Below, in pieces: positions 27,409 to 35,360 of a stretch of DNA of 64,000 nt. The DNA is taken from assembly GCA_947304695.1 (NCBI GenBank), contig CAMZBS010000002.1:6715-70714 (forward strand), in the 5' to 3' direction. The position numbers were made by a program, and so were the translations under genes. The notes beneath the pieces are model-generated. The model did not search any database, was not told the DNA's origin, and saw only the letters and a program-made list of their open reading frames with translations. The DNA is from an uncultured Prevotella sp. GTDB taxonomy: Bacteria; Bacteroidota; Bacteroidia; Bacteroidales; Bacteroidaceae. Numbering within the stretch: the first letter of the stretch is position 1; every line of letters begins with the position of its first letter.

Positions 27409-27608
27409 GACTTGCACTGCTTTATCAAATCCTCAACGCTGCTGGCCTCATAGACTCGGCCATGGTTGATGTCGTCGATGGCACGGTCCATGCCCGTCTT
27501 GGTCTGTCGCTTTAAGGTGACGCTGGTGACGCCACGCAGAAGGCTGATGGCCTGCCGTATCTGGTCAAGCATGGAAACATCCTCTACTGAAACTGTTAGT
27601 TGTGTCAT
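27405..27608 (-). CDS. Antitoxin of the YafQ-type pair
   Basis: The 67-aa product (MTQLTVSVEDVSMLDQIRQA...) lies directly upstream of the toxin with a four-base overlap. The C-terminal part (MDRAIDDINHGRVYEASSVE) has the look of toxin-wrapping helices in RelB/DinJ-like antitoxins. It does not show an obvious DinJ ribbon-helix-helix, so the exact family is uncertain. It should neutralise YafQ and repress the pair from the promoter at 27637-27644. Confidence 0.8.
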   Translation of the reverse strand: MTQLTVSVEDVSMLDQIRQAISLLRGVTSVTLKRQTKTGMDRAIDDINHGRVYEASSVEDLIKQCKS

Positions 27609-27636
27609 ATTCGTCTAATTCTCCTATAATCGATGG

Positions 27637-27669
27637 CAAAGGTACAAAAAGTTTTTCATAATTACCCAA
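27637..27669 (-). promoter_or_regulatory. Promoter of the YafQ toxin-antitoxin pair
   Basis: On the minus strand the -7 element TACCTTTG occupies 27644-27637, with a possible TTG (-33) at 27669-27667, 22 bases apart. The antitoxin ATG is 28 bases downstream. Confidence 0.55.
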
Positions 27670-27756
27670 TTCCTCTATACCTTTTTTATATGTATGTGTA
27701 ATATGCCTCCCTGGTAACCTGAAAGTACCAATGGTTTTGTAAAGATTTTTCATAGA

Positions 27757-27783
27757 AAAAGCACTCTCCCGACAGGTGCTTTT
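27757..27783. terminator. 8-bp hairpin, possible terminator
   Basis: AAAAGCAC (27757-27764) pairs with GTGCTTTT (27776-27783). The flanking A/T tracts would allow termination in either direction. It lies between the YafQ pair and the broken toxin-antitoxin genes. Confidence 0.5.
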
Positions 27784-27868
27784 AGACGGACGGAGGGGCG
27801 GAAATAGGCTCTTTTATGGTCATCGGCCTGCTGCCACAGAGGCAGAGAGCATCTGCCTGCGAGGAAGT

Positions 27869-27956
27869 AAGGCTTAACCGCATCGGAAATAAGGCACTTC
27901 TGCATTGAAACCAAGGCACTTTTACGCCGAGACCAAGCCTCTTTTAGCCCGTAAAA
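27869..27956. repeat. 22-bp tandem repeat, four diverged copies
   Basis: Units beginning AAGGCTTAAC, AAGGCACTTC, AAGGCACTTT and AAGCCTCTTT start at 27869, 27891, 27913 and 27935, exactly 22 bp apart; two of them end GAAACC or GAGACC. A related TAGGCTCTTTTA lies further left at 27805. The region 27784-28124 otherwise shows no gene. Confidence 0.65.
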
Positions 27957-28124
27957 CGGCTATTCTCGGGGAGGGAAAAAGCCTTCAGAAATTCAATCCT
28001 TTGATTACCAACCACTTACGAAATCGCCCATAATTCGCTCATTTGCGACCAACTGACCACTTGGTGAATTCTGAGCGAATCTCAGAGGGGTCATTGTAAA
28101 AATTTTTCATAATTCTACTATGAT

Positions 28125-28181
28125 CTACGCTCGGGCAAATGGCGAACGGCGTTGAGCACGTTTGGAAACTACTAACTTCAT
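28125..28181 (-). pseudogene. Remnant of a RelE-type toxin (18 aa)
   Basis: Two bases after the stop of the upstream small gene, an ATG opens MKLVVSKRAQRR, the usual beginning of Bacteroidales RelE/ParE-like toxins. The frame ends after 18 codons in unrelated sequence. The body of the toxin is gone, so this looks like a deleted gene. Confidence 0.45.
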
Positions 28182-28183
28182 AA

Positions 28184-28348
28184 TTAAACAGCAAAACTGT
28201 CAATCAACGCCTGGCATTTGGTATTGAACTCTTCATCCGTTAGCACCTCTCCACGCTCGAACTCTTTCTCCGATTCGTCAAGGTCTGACATTGCCTCCTC
28301 CCAGGTCTGTAACACAGGGTGACATTGCTTTTGGACTCTATAAGCCAT
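28184..28348 (-). CDS. Small antitoxin-like protein (54 aa), orphan
   Basis: The frame MAYRVQKQCHPVLQTWEEAM... continues DESEKEFERGEVLTDEEF and ends IDSFAV. It is acidic and helical, as are antitoxins that precede RelE-type toxins. It is followed after two bases by a truncated toxin start. A shorter start at 28291 is possible. The upstream gene ends 8 bases before it. Its function is inferred from context only. Confidence 0.5.
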   Translation of the reverse strand: MAYRVQKQCHPVLQTWEEAMSDLDESEKEFERGEVLTDEEFNTKCQALIDSFAV

Positions 28349-28356
28349 TCTTCCAA

Positions 28357-28632
28357 TCATTTGCTATTACTTGCCGTTGAATGTCCCATTTCAACTGTTC
28401 TGGCAGCACGAAGGTCGGCAACAATTTCTTCTGCCGAGCGGCTGTCTTGCCAAACACCTGCAAATCGGCTTGCCCATCCTTTGCGTGGCTTAGCCGTCTC
28501 CTTCTCGGATTTTGTCATGGAGCTGCTAAGCAAGGTGATGAGTTCCAGCTTTACGTTGTCACTCAAGTCTTTCAGTTCCGACCAGTATTTGGCACTGATG
28601 GGCGACGTTATAGGTGAAATGGAAGTGTTCAT
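28357..28632 (-). CDS. Antitoxin-like protein (91 aa), orphan
   Basis: Starting at ATG 28632 (MNTSISPITSPISAKYW) the protein has SELKDLSDNVKLELITLLS and the C-terminal signature GWASRF...WQDSRSAEEIVADLRAART. I associate this pattern with Bacteroidales antitoxins of PIN- or RelE-type pairs. No intact toxin follows; the next genes are a second small antitoxin-like ORF and a toxin stub. The last dozen residues diverge from the pattern, as if the 3' end was replaced. A longer TTG start is less likely because the -7 element covers it. Confidence 0.55.
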   Translation of the reverse strand: MNTSISPITSPISAKYWSELKDLSDNVKLELITLLSSSMTKSEKETAKPRKGWASRFAGVWQDSRSAEEIVADLRAARTVEMGHSTASNSK

Positions 28633-28659
28633 AAACTCGCTATTTTCTGTTTCTGTTTG

Positions 28660-28698
28660 CAAATATAAGGAGTTTTTCTGATAATTCCAAATTATCAG
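28660..28698 (-). promoter_or_regulatory. Promoter and possible operator of the orphan antitoxin genes
   Basis: TATATTTG on the minus strand (28667-28660) fits TAnnTTTG. Just upstream, CTGATAATT (28678-28686) and AATTATCAG (28690-28698) form a perfect 9-bp inverted repeat with a 3-base centre. That is a good candidate operator for an autoregulating antitoxin. Confidence 0.5.
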
Positions 28699-28856
28699 GT
28701 CAAAAATAAGGGCAAAAGCATTTACCGAACCTCAACCATAACGATAATATTTGCACGTTTTCGGGTGCAAAGATACGAAGAAAACCTGTAAAACGCGATA
28801 TTTTACATAGGTGTACTCCTTTTTATCGCCCACCCAAAAATTTTTCTGCCAAAATA

Positions 28857-28888
28857 TTTGGCGGTTTCAATTAATTAACGTAAATTTG
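28857..28888 (+). promoter_or_regulatory. Consensus Bacteroidetes promoter (TTTG, 20 bp, TAAATTTG)
   Basis: TTTG at 28857-28860 and TAAATTTG at 28881-28888 are separated by 20 bases, close to the ideal -33/-7 arrangement. It is one of the best-looking promoters in the window. It fires toward a structured stretch without a credible ORF. Confidence 0.8.
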
Positions 28889-28894
28889 CACCAA

Positions 28895-29215
28895 ATCCCC
28901 TTTATGCTGATGCTGCACTCCGTCGGGAGGGCGGCGATTGAGGCGGGAGGGAAACATATAATTTGGAAAGCGTTTATCAGCGCTTTGTTCTTTGACCACT
29001 GAAATCTCGCAAATTTCTTTCCGTCAGAAAGCAAAGCAGCGATGAATGCTCATTGTTGGAGTGTGTTCCCGCATGTTCCGCGCCTTTGGCGTGGGGTTGT
29101 GCTGTGGGAATATGTTTCGGCGTGAGGATTCTCCGTTGCTCGTCTTTGACGGAAGGGCAATGCGAGAGCCTCAGTGGTGAGACGAGTAGCGATACAGACT
29201 CTCACGTCTTTTTTC
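28895..29215 (+). ncRNA. Candidate structured ncRNA or long 5' leader (about 320 nt)
   Basis: The boundaries are inferred from the promoter at 28857-28888 and a T-rich tract from about 29209. The segment can form several helices: AAAGCG 28967-28972 with CGCTTT 28981-28986; TTCCCGCA 29066-29073 with TGTGGGAA 29103-29110 (one G-U), enclosing CCGCGCC/GGCGTGG (29078-29094, loop TTT); and TTGC-CGTC/GACG-GCAA within 29136-29160. GAGAG and CTCTC near the end, before CTTTTTTC, make a terminator-like element. No credible protein is encoded. Downstream, no separate TAnnTTTG precedes the gene at 29306, so it may serve as the leader of the cohesin-like/BspA/dockerin operon. It could belong to a known Bacteroidales RNA family; I cannot identify it. 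Confidence 0.6.
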
Positions 29216-29305
29216 TTTTTATATGGAAGCCGAAACTACTGAACCTGAATTAATGCCGAATCCGAAGAGTCTCATAGGCACTGAAAAAAGAACTACAACT
29301 ATTCT

Positions 29306-30415
29306 ATGAGACGATTTTTACTCATTTTGTCCCTATTCGGGCTGCTGGCCAACAACCTACAGGCCGGTGAAGCCACAACAGACCACTTTACAGTGAGTGA
29401 CCTTGAAACAGATGAAGGCTACTATTATTTCGCTGTAAGTTTGGAAGGCTCACGCATCTACACTGCCTACAATATGGACATCCATTTACCTGAAGGTATC
29501 TCCCCTGTTTTGGATGAAGACGGCAATGTACAGGTGTTCCTTGTCAACGACGACGCAATGTATCCAACTACAGGTATCGGCTCAAACAAGAAATTCCTTC
29601 ATGAAGTTGGTGGTACTTGGGGGGTAGTAGGTCATCAAACGCTGAGATTAGTGTGCAATAGTCAAACGAATGCCGAACTAAAGAAAACGTCTGGACTGTT
29701 GTTCATGGTCTATGTAAACGTCAGCCCTTACACCAAGGCTGGCAGCAACACAATGACCATTGACGTCATCAATCTGATTGAGAAGGAGAACGCCAAGCAG
29801 TACGACCCCGCCGACGAAGCCCACACGCTGACGGCTCCAAGCACGGCCACCCTCACCCTCAACATCTCCTCTGCCAACCAGTGGAGCACGTGCGTGCTGC
29901 CCTTTGAACTTGATCCACTGCCCGATGGTGTGCAGGCATATAGCTGCGGAAGCACCGACGGCGACTACCTGACATTGACCGAGGAGACCAGCATGCAGGC
30001 TTATACGCCCTACATCCTCTTTGCAGAGAACGGCTACAGCCAGTCGCACACGGGCACCGTGCCTGCTGAGGGCTACGCTGCCGTTGTCTCGGCAGGCTAT
30101 CTGCGCGGGGCTGTTGCCCAGCAGAGCATCGCCGAGGGCTACGTGCTGCAGAACCTCGACGACGGCGTGAAGTTCTACGCCTGCGGCGGCCAGACCTTCG
30201 TCATTCCCGAAGGCCGCTGCTGGCTCGACCTCAGCGGTCTCAACGCCCGTAATGCCTACGGCCTGCAGTCGCCCGAAGCCGCTGCTATCACTGCCACGAC
30301 GGCACAGACCGCCAACCCCCAGCCCGTCTACGACCTCAGTGGCCGTCGCGTGGCCACTCCCCAACCTGGCCATATCTATGTGGTGGAAGGTCGCAAAGTA
30401 TTGAAAATCAAATAA
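29306..30415 (+). CDS. Secreted protein with cohesin-like domain and C-terminal sorting-like tail
   Basis: The 369-aa protein has a signal peptide (residues 1-20, ending LQA). Residues about 27-170 have a cohesin-like pattern: a strand-rich segment with SRIYTAYNMDIHLPEGI, then TLRLVCNSQ and SGLLFMVYVNVSPYTKAGSN. A second beta-rich module (about 175-325; WSTCVLPFELDPLPDGVQAY) is common in secreted Prevotella proteins. The tail has VYDLSGRRV and GHIYVVEGRKVL. It starts an operon with a leucine-rich-repeat protein (31-bp gap) and a dockerin-tailed protein, suggesting a surface assembly; binding is not shown by the sequence. Confidence 0.75.
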   Translation: MRRFLLILSLFGLLANNLQAGEATTDHFTVSDLETDEGYYYFAVSLEGSRIYTAYNMDIHLPEGISPVLDEDGNVQVFLVNDDAMYPTTGIGSNKKFLHEVGGTWGVVGHQTLRLVCNSQTNAELKKTSGLLFMVYVNVSPYTKAGSNTMTIDVINLIEKENAKQYDPADEAHTLTAPSTATLTLNISSANQWSTCVLPFELDPLPDGVQAYSCGSTDGDYLTLTEETSMQAYTPYILFAENGYSQSHTGTVPAEGYAAVVSAGYLRGAVAQQSIAEGYVLQNLDDGVKFYACGGQTFVIPEGRCWLDLSGLNARNAYGLQSPEAAAITATTAQTANPQPVYDLSGRRVATPQPGHIYVVEGRKVLKIK

Positions 30416-30446
30416 CTACATCAATAACTAAAAACAATATCGCCTT

Positions 30447-33400
30447 ATGAAGAAACTATTCTTATTACCCATCCTGCTGTGCCTCTGCGTTTTGCAGGCA
30501 TTCGCATTCGACTACACGGACGACAATGGCGTTACGTGGACGGTCAGCTATAATAATTATTATTATGGTGGTGCCTATCATTATTATTATACCATTACTG
30601 CCGCAGCCAACTATGGCGACGAAGTGGTGATTCCTGAAACGGTCTATGAAGACGTGAGCGGCACGCCAACAGCCCGTACTATCGAGGCTATTGGCACTGA
30701 AGTGTTCAAAAACAATCTCATCCTGACCACCGTCACCCTGCCAGCCACTATGAAGTACATTGGCGATTATGCTTTCTATGGATGTACTGGTCTGACCGCT
30801 GTCAACAACATGGATGGTGTGGAGTATATTTACTATAATGCTTTCCTGAACTGTACCTCACTTGCCAGTGTCGACTTGTCTTCTTGCCAAAGAATCGAAT
30901 ACAATGCCTTCTCTAATTGTTCTGCCCTAACGTCTATTGGCAGTCTTGCTGCCTGTAATTATGTTGGTAATAATGCATTCAACGGTTGTTCTAATTTGCA
31001 GACTGTTGACATTCAGGCGGGGACAACTATTGGTTATTACGCTTTTTATCAATGTTCTTCCCTCAAAACTGTCGGTACATTAAAGGATTGTACGATAGGA
31101 AGTGAAGCTTTCCGAGGATGCACCAGTCTCACCGCTGTAGATTTATCGGAGGCTACGTCTGTAGGCAGTTATGCTTTTTATGGATGCTTTAAAATGACAT
31201 CGGCAGGCGACCTGTCAGCCTTTGAAGCTATTGCCGATGGTGTATTTTATGATTGTGAAAAGCTTGACAGTGCCAACCTTTCTAACTGCAAGACCATTGG
31301 CAACTCAGCATTCTACAATTGTTGGAAACTCAAGAATGTTGACCTGCACAATGTAAAAAGTATTGGTACGAAAGCTTTTGCTGGTTGTTCTTCTTTGGAG
31401 GAGGTCGGTGACATTTCTGCCTTTACCACCATTCCTGACTACCTGTTTAATGGCTGTACAAAGCTCAAGGACGTCAGCTTGCCCAATGTAACAACCATTG
31501 GTAGCGGTGCTTTCTCCGGTTGTCAGACATTTACTGTAGTGAATTTGCCCGAAGTGACTACAATTAGTGAATCTGCTTTCAGTAGTTGCCAGGCACTCAC
31601 CGAGATTAATTTGCCCAAAGTGATTACCATTGGCACCTTTGCTTTCAGTGGCTGCACCAACTTGAATGCCCCGCAGATTACATCGACCAGCCTGACCAGT
31701 ATTGGCAGCAGGGCTTTCTCAGTACCTGGCACTATTACGCTGATGACTACCACACCGCCCACGCTGGGTGGCAACGATGCCTTCGGTGATATGATGGTGA
31801 TTCGTGTGCCCGATGCCGCCGTGGCTGCCTATCGTGCTGCCGATGTATGGAGCGATAGCAAAATAAAGCCGCGAATTTTGGGCATTGGCACCCAAATAGA
31901 CTACGACGTCAATGTGACTGCACTGGCCGACAGCTCCGTTTTGCATAAGACTATCGGAGAAAATAATCTTGGCAATGTAGTGAGCCTGAAGGTTACGGGC
32001 AGCATCAACAGCTATGACATCATGGTGCTGCGCAACAAGACCGACAACCTGCACTACCTGGATTTGAGCGATGCCAACATCGTGGCCAGTAACTATGAAT
32101 ACTACACGGGCTATCACACGGAAGACAATGTGTTGGGTGGCTACAGCTTCTACGGACTTACAAAGCTACTGACCGTTAAACTGCCCCAAAGTATTACAGC
32201 TATAGGCAACTCTGCATTTTATGGTTGTTGCAATTTGAAGGAAGTAGAATTCCAGACAGGGATTGAGTCCATTGGTTCCAAAGCTTTTGTGGGATGTGGC
32301 AACTTGAGTAAATTGGAACTGAAAAGTGGTCTCAAGAACATTGGCTATGAAGCCTTTGGAGGCGATTACTATTATGATATTAACGGAAATTACATGTCAG
32401 GACGCGCCCCCAAATATACCGAAGTAATCCTTCCAGAAGGTCTTGAAAGCATTGGTTCCTATGCTTTCACATGCAACACCCAACTAAAGCGCATTGCCTT
32501 CCCCAGTTCGCTGAAGACCATTGGCAGTTATGCTTTCAGTTATTGCAGTAGCATTGACAGTATCAGCCTGCCTTTAAGTCTGCAAAATATCCCAACTTAC
32601 GCTTTCTATCGCTGTAGCAACTTGGTGAAAATAGAAATCCCCAGCACCATCCAGTCAGTGGGTAACTATGCTTTCTCCGATTGCCCCAAGCTGGCCGATG
32701 TCTACACCTACATTGCCGAACCTACGCCTATCGAGATGAACACGTTCAGCACTTACAAGTCGGCAGACCTGCATGTGCCCACCACCAGCTACTGGACCTA
32801 TTGGTACAACACGCAGTGGAGCCAGTTCCGTTCGCTGCAGGAGTTCGATGCCGAATACCAATATTTCTACATCAACAACGACTTCTCCATCAACGACAAG
32901 GACGGCGAAGGCCACGGCGGCACCATGCAGGGCGAGAACATCGATGCCGACCTGAACCCCGGCTCCGGCCTGATTATCAATACCGACCCGGAGAACCCGC
33001 AGAACCTGGACGAGGTACACATCAACGTGAACGACTCGCACTGCGGCTCCATCATTGCCAGCAACAACCTGAACGCACGCCGCGTTTACTTTGATATCAC
33101 CGTGCAGAAAGGCCGCTGGTACTTCTTCTGTTTCCCCTTTGCTGTCCGCGTGACCAACATCACGGCTCCCAACCCCTACACCTGGCGCACCTACGATCCC
33201 AGCGAGCGTGCCAACGGCAAGACGGGATGGCAGAACTGGATTGGCGACTGGCTCTATGCCGGGCAGGGCTACATCTTCCACACCAGCAAGGCAGGCGTGC
33301 TCTCCGTCTGCGTGGAGCGTGAGGACGGAGGCATGAACTGGCAGGCCGACAACCGCCCGCACGACCTGCAGACCAATGCTGCCGAGAACCAGCAGGACGC

Positions 33401-34286
33401 TTCGTGGAACTTCATTGGCAACCCGCACACCAGCTACTACGACATTGACCAGACGGGATTCACCCAGCCCTTCACCGTGTGGAACGGAACGAGCTATGTG
33501 GCTGTGCGCCCAGGCGACGATGCCTACGCCCTGAGCCCCTTCCAGGCCTTCTTCATCCAGAAGCCCAACGGCAATGGCAACAACGCCATTAACTTCCCCG
33601 CCAACGGCCGCTACACGGAGAACCAGTGGGAAGTGGAAATGGAGAACAAGCTGAACGCCCGCCGTCTGCGCGGCGTGGACACCGAGCGCCAGATTGTGAA
33701 CCTGACGGTGAGCGACGGAAAGACGGAGGACAAGGCCCGTGTGGTGTTCAACGAGAAGAAGCAGCAGGGCTATGAAGTGGAATGTGATGCCGCCAAGTTC
33801 ATGAGCTCAGGCGTGCCGCAGCTCTACACGCTGGACCAGCGCCAAGCCCGCTATGCCATCAACGAGCGCCCCTTGGGCGAGGTGCGGCTGGGCTACATGG
33901 CTGCCAAGCAGGGTGAGCTGACCATTGCTGCCGTGCGCATGGATCAGCCCGTGCTGCTGCGCGACAACAAGCTGCAGATTACCCACGACCTGGCCATGGG
34001 CGGCTACACCTTCCAGAGCGAGGCCGGAACATTCGACAACCGCTTCACCCTCGTGCTCGATGCCAGCACCACGGGCATTGCCCAGCTGCGCGAGCAGACC
34101 GGCGTGAGCGTGCTGGCCGACCAGGGCGGCATCAGCCTGCAGGGCATTGGCACAGAGAACGTGAGCATCTACTCGCTGGGCGGCACACAGTTGGTGGCCC
34201 AGGCCACCGACGGCTTCGTACGCCTGCCCAAGGCTGCCTACCTGGTGAAGGTGGGACAGAAGACCACGAAGGTCATTGTCAGATAA
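30447..34286 (+). CDS. BspA-type leucine-rich-repeat surface protein (1279 aa)
   Basis: A signal peptide (about 1-20) precedes two blocks of LRR_5-type repeats of about 22-23 residues (roughly 60-460 and 540-790). Their recurring core is IG..AF.GC..L, for example TIGSGAFSGCQTF and SIGSKAFVGCGNL. Beyond residue 800 the repeats give way to beta-rich modules (WYFFCFPFAVRV; WNFIGNPHTSYYDI) and a tail with IYSLGGTQLV and AYLVKVGQKTTKVIV, a sorting-domain-like end. BspA proteins of oral Bacteroidetes bind host and bacterial surfaces; the ligand here is unknown. The LRR part of the gene is visibly more AT-rich than its 3' third, suggesting repeat exchange or separate origin. Confidence 0.9.
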   Translation: MKKLFLLPILLCLCVLQAFAFDYTDDNGVTWTVSYNNYYYGGAYHYYYTITAAANYGDEVVIPETVYEDVSGTPTARTIEAIGTEVFKNNLILTTVTLPATMKYIGDYAFYGCTGLTAVNNMDGVEYIYYNAFLNCTSLASVDLSSCQRIEYNAFSNCSALTSIGSLAACNYVGNNAFNGCSNLQTVDIQAGTTIGYYAFYQCSSLKTVGTLKDCTIGSEAFRGCTSLTAVDLSEATSVGSYAFYGCFKMTSAGDLSAFEAIADGVFYDCEKLDSANLSNCKTIGNSAFYNCWKLKNVDLHNVKSIGTKAFAGCSSLEEVGDISAFTTIPDYLFNGCTKLKDVSLPNVTTIGSGAFSGCQTFTVVNLPEVTTISESAFSSCQALTEINLPKVITIGTFAFSGCTNLNAPQITSTSLTSIGSRAFSVPGTITLMTTTPPTLGGNDAFGDMMVIRVPDAAVAAYRAADVWSDSKIKPRILGIGTQIDYDVNVTALADSSVLHKTIGENNLGNVVSLKVTGSINSYDIMVLRNKTDNLHYLDLSDANIVASNYEYYTGYHTEDNVLGGYSFYGLTKLLTVKLPQSITAIGNSAFYGCCNLKEVEFQTGIESIGSKAFVGCGNLSKLELKSGLKNIGYEAFGGDYYYDINGNYMSGRAPKYTEVILPEGLESIGSYAFTCNTQLKRIAFPSSLKTIGSYAFSYCSSIDSISLPLSLQNIPTYAFYRCSNLVKIEIPSTIQSVGNYAFSDCPKLADVYTYIAEPTPIEMNTFSTYKSADLHVPTTSYWTYWYNTQWSQFRSLQEFDAEYQYFYINNDFSINDKDGEGHGGTMQGENIDADLNPGSGLIINTDPENPQNLDEVHINVNDSHCGSIIASNNLNARRVYFDITVQKGRWYFFCFPFAVRVTNITAPNPYTWRTYDPSERANGKTGWQNWIGDWLYAGQGYIFHTSKAGVLSVCVEREDGGMNWQADNRPHDLQTNAAENQQDASWNFIGNPHTSYYDIDQTGFTQPFTVWNGTSYVAVRPGDDAYALSPFQAFFIQKPNGNGNNAINFPANGRYTENQWEVEMENKLNARRLRGVDTERQIVNLTVSDGKTEDKARVVFNEKKQQGYEVECDAAKFMSSGVPQLYTLDQRQARYAINERPLGEVRLGYMAAKQGELTIAAVRMDQPVLLRDNKLQITHDLAMGGYTFQSEAGTFDNRFTLVLDASTTGIAQLREQTGVSVLADQGGISLQGIGTENVSIYSLGGTQLVAQATDGFVRLPKAAYLVKVGQKTTKVIVR

Positions 34287-34302
34287 ACATGCACATTTAG
34301 TA

Positions 34303-35142
34303 ATGAACCAAAAGACTATTCTCAACCTCGTCGTCGCCCTGCTCCTGCTGCTTCCGGCAGGGGCAGGGGCCGACGACGAGAATAACCCCCAGAACCCGCC
34401 CGACCCCTACGCCTACTTCAGGGTGACGGTCACGGCCAGTCCTTCGGAGGCTGGCTACACATCGGGCGGCGGCATGTTCTATGAGGGACAGCAGGTAAGC
34501 GTGAGCACCTCGCTACGCTCTGCCGACTACACCTTCAGCCACTGGACGCTGAACGGCGTGGCGATAGACCAGCCACAGCAGTTTACCTACACCATGGAGG
34601 CCCAGAAGCTGAACTTCGTGGCCGTCTATGACTTCACCCCGCTGAACCCGTCGGAGCCCACGATGCCCGACGACTACCGGCTCTACGTCAATACCAACGA
34701 GGAGGGCAGCTGCACGTTTAACGTGACCAACGGCGCCCGCCACAAGGCCGACAACTACGTGCAGGTGGCCGCGCAGAACGTAAGCCCCGGCTACCAGTTC
34801 CAGGGCTGGTATGAGGGCGGACAGAAGCTGAGCGACAACCTGTCGTTCAACTACATGATGCCTTACGAAGACGCTACGCTGACGGCCCGCTTCGTCTACG
34901 ACCCCGTGAGTCCCGACGACCCCTTCTCGCCCGACGGGCAGACCAGCATTGACAACCACAAGCTGGGCGACGTGAACGGCGACGGCGTGGTGAACATTAG
35001 CGATGCCGTGCTGCTCATTAACCACTACCTGAACGGCACCACCGACGAGCTGCCTGCCTCGGCTGCCGATGCCAACAGGGACGGGCAGGTGAACGTGAGC
35101 GACGCCGTGGAGATAGTGAACCGTTATCTGAACAACCTTTAA
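34303..35142 (+). CDS. Secreted protein with InlB-type repeats and C-terminal dockerin type I domain
   Basis: The ATG at 34303 (MNQKTILNLVV) was preferred over a TTG at 34276 that overlaps the preceding stop, because it begins a clean signal peptide. Residues about 35-205 hold two bacterial-repeat (Listeria-Bacteroides) modules with FSHWTLNGV and YQFQGWYEGGQ. The last 59 residues (221-279) are a dockerin: two Ca-binding loops DVNGDGVVNISD and DANRDGQVNVSD, each followed by an amphipathic helix ending NHYLNG or NRYLNN. The protein is the third of an operon whose first gene encodes a cohesin-like domain. Dockerin-like tails are frequent in Prevotella proteins without a known cellulosome, so partner binding is only a hypothesis. 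Confidence 0.88.
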   Translation: MNQKTILNLVVALLLLLPAGAGADDENNPQNPPDPYAYFRVTVTASPSEAGYTSGGGMFYEGQQVSVSTSLRSADYTFSHWTLNGVAIDQPQQFTYTMEAQKLNFVAVYDFTPLNPSEPTMPDDYRLYVNTNEEGSCTFNVTNGARHKADNYVQVAAQNVSPGYQFQGWYEGGQKLSDNLSFNYMMPYEDATLTARFVYDPVSPDDPFSPDGQTSIDNHKLGDVNGDGVVNISDAVLLINHYLNGTTDELPASAADANRDGQVNVSDAVEIVNRYLNNL

Positions 35143-35161
35143 TCCTTATAGAACCAACGCA

Positions 35162-35323
35162 ATGAAAAGACCTTACAAAAAGCCTCTCACCACCGTGTTC
35201 CGGATGCAACCGCAACAGATGATCTGCCAGTCGCTGCCCTACACTGAACAGCCAGGCGACCCAAGCCAGCCCATCCTGTCGCGCCGCAGCCGTGACGTCT
35301 GGGACGAAGAAGAGGAAGAATAA
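35162..35323 (+). CDS. Small conserved-type peptide (53 aa)
   Basis: An ATG 19 bases after the dockerin gene opens MKRPYKKPLTTVFRMQPQQM and the frame ends in a run of acidic residues after RDVWDEEEEE. Small Bacteroidales peptides of the form MKK-Y-PT--V--L- with an acidic or tryptophan-containing end often follow surface-protein genes. It lacks a signal peptide. It is the last gene before a strong terminator, so it is very likely transcribed with the operon. Function unknown. Confidence 0.65.
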   Translation: MKRPYKKPLTTVFRMQPQQMICQSLPYTEQPGDPSQPILSRRSRDVWDEEEEE

Positions 35324-35332
35324 ACCGAAGCG

Positions 35333-35358
35333 AGGGACCCCAACAAGGGTCCCTTTTT
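35333..35358 (+). terminator. Intrinsic terminator of the BspA/dockerin operon
   Basis: AGGGACCC (35333-35340) pairs with GGGTCCCT (35347-35354) around a 6-nt loop and is followed by TTTTT. It separates the operon from the convergent AEC permease gene. Confidence 0.92.
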
Positions 35359-35360
35359 CC

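Noticed and set aside
27565..27753. 62-codon minus-strand frame across the toxin-antitoxin promoter
   Set aside because: It overlaps the antitoxin start and includes the -7 element, so it cannot be translated from that promoter. No motifs.
28319..28681. 120-codon plus-strand frame in the orphan antitoxin region
   Set aside because: It is opposite the 91-aa antitoxin-like gene, which has a recognisable C-terminal signature and a promoter on the minus strand.
34276..34302. TTG start giving nine extra residues to the dockerin protein
   Set aside because: The extension overlaps the previous stop and would precede the signal peptide with a charged, His-containing segment.
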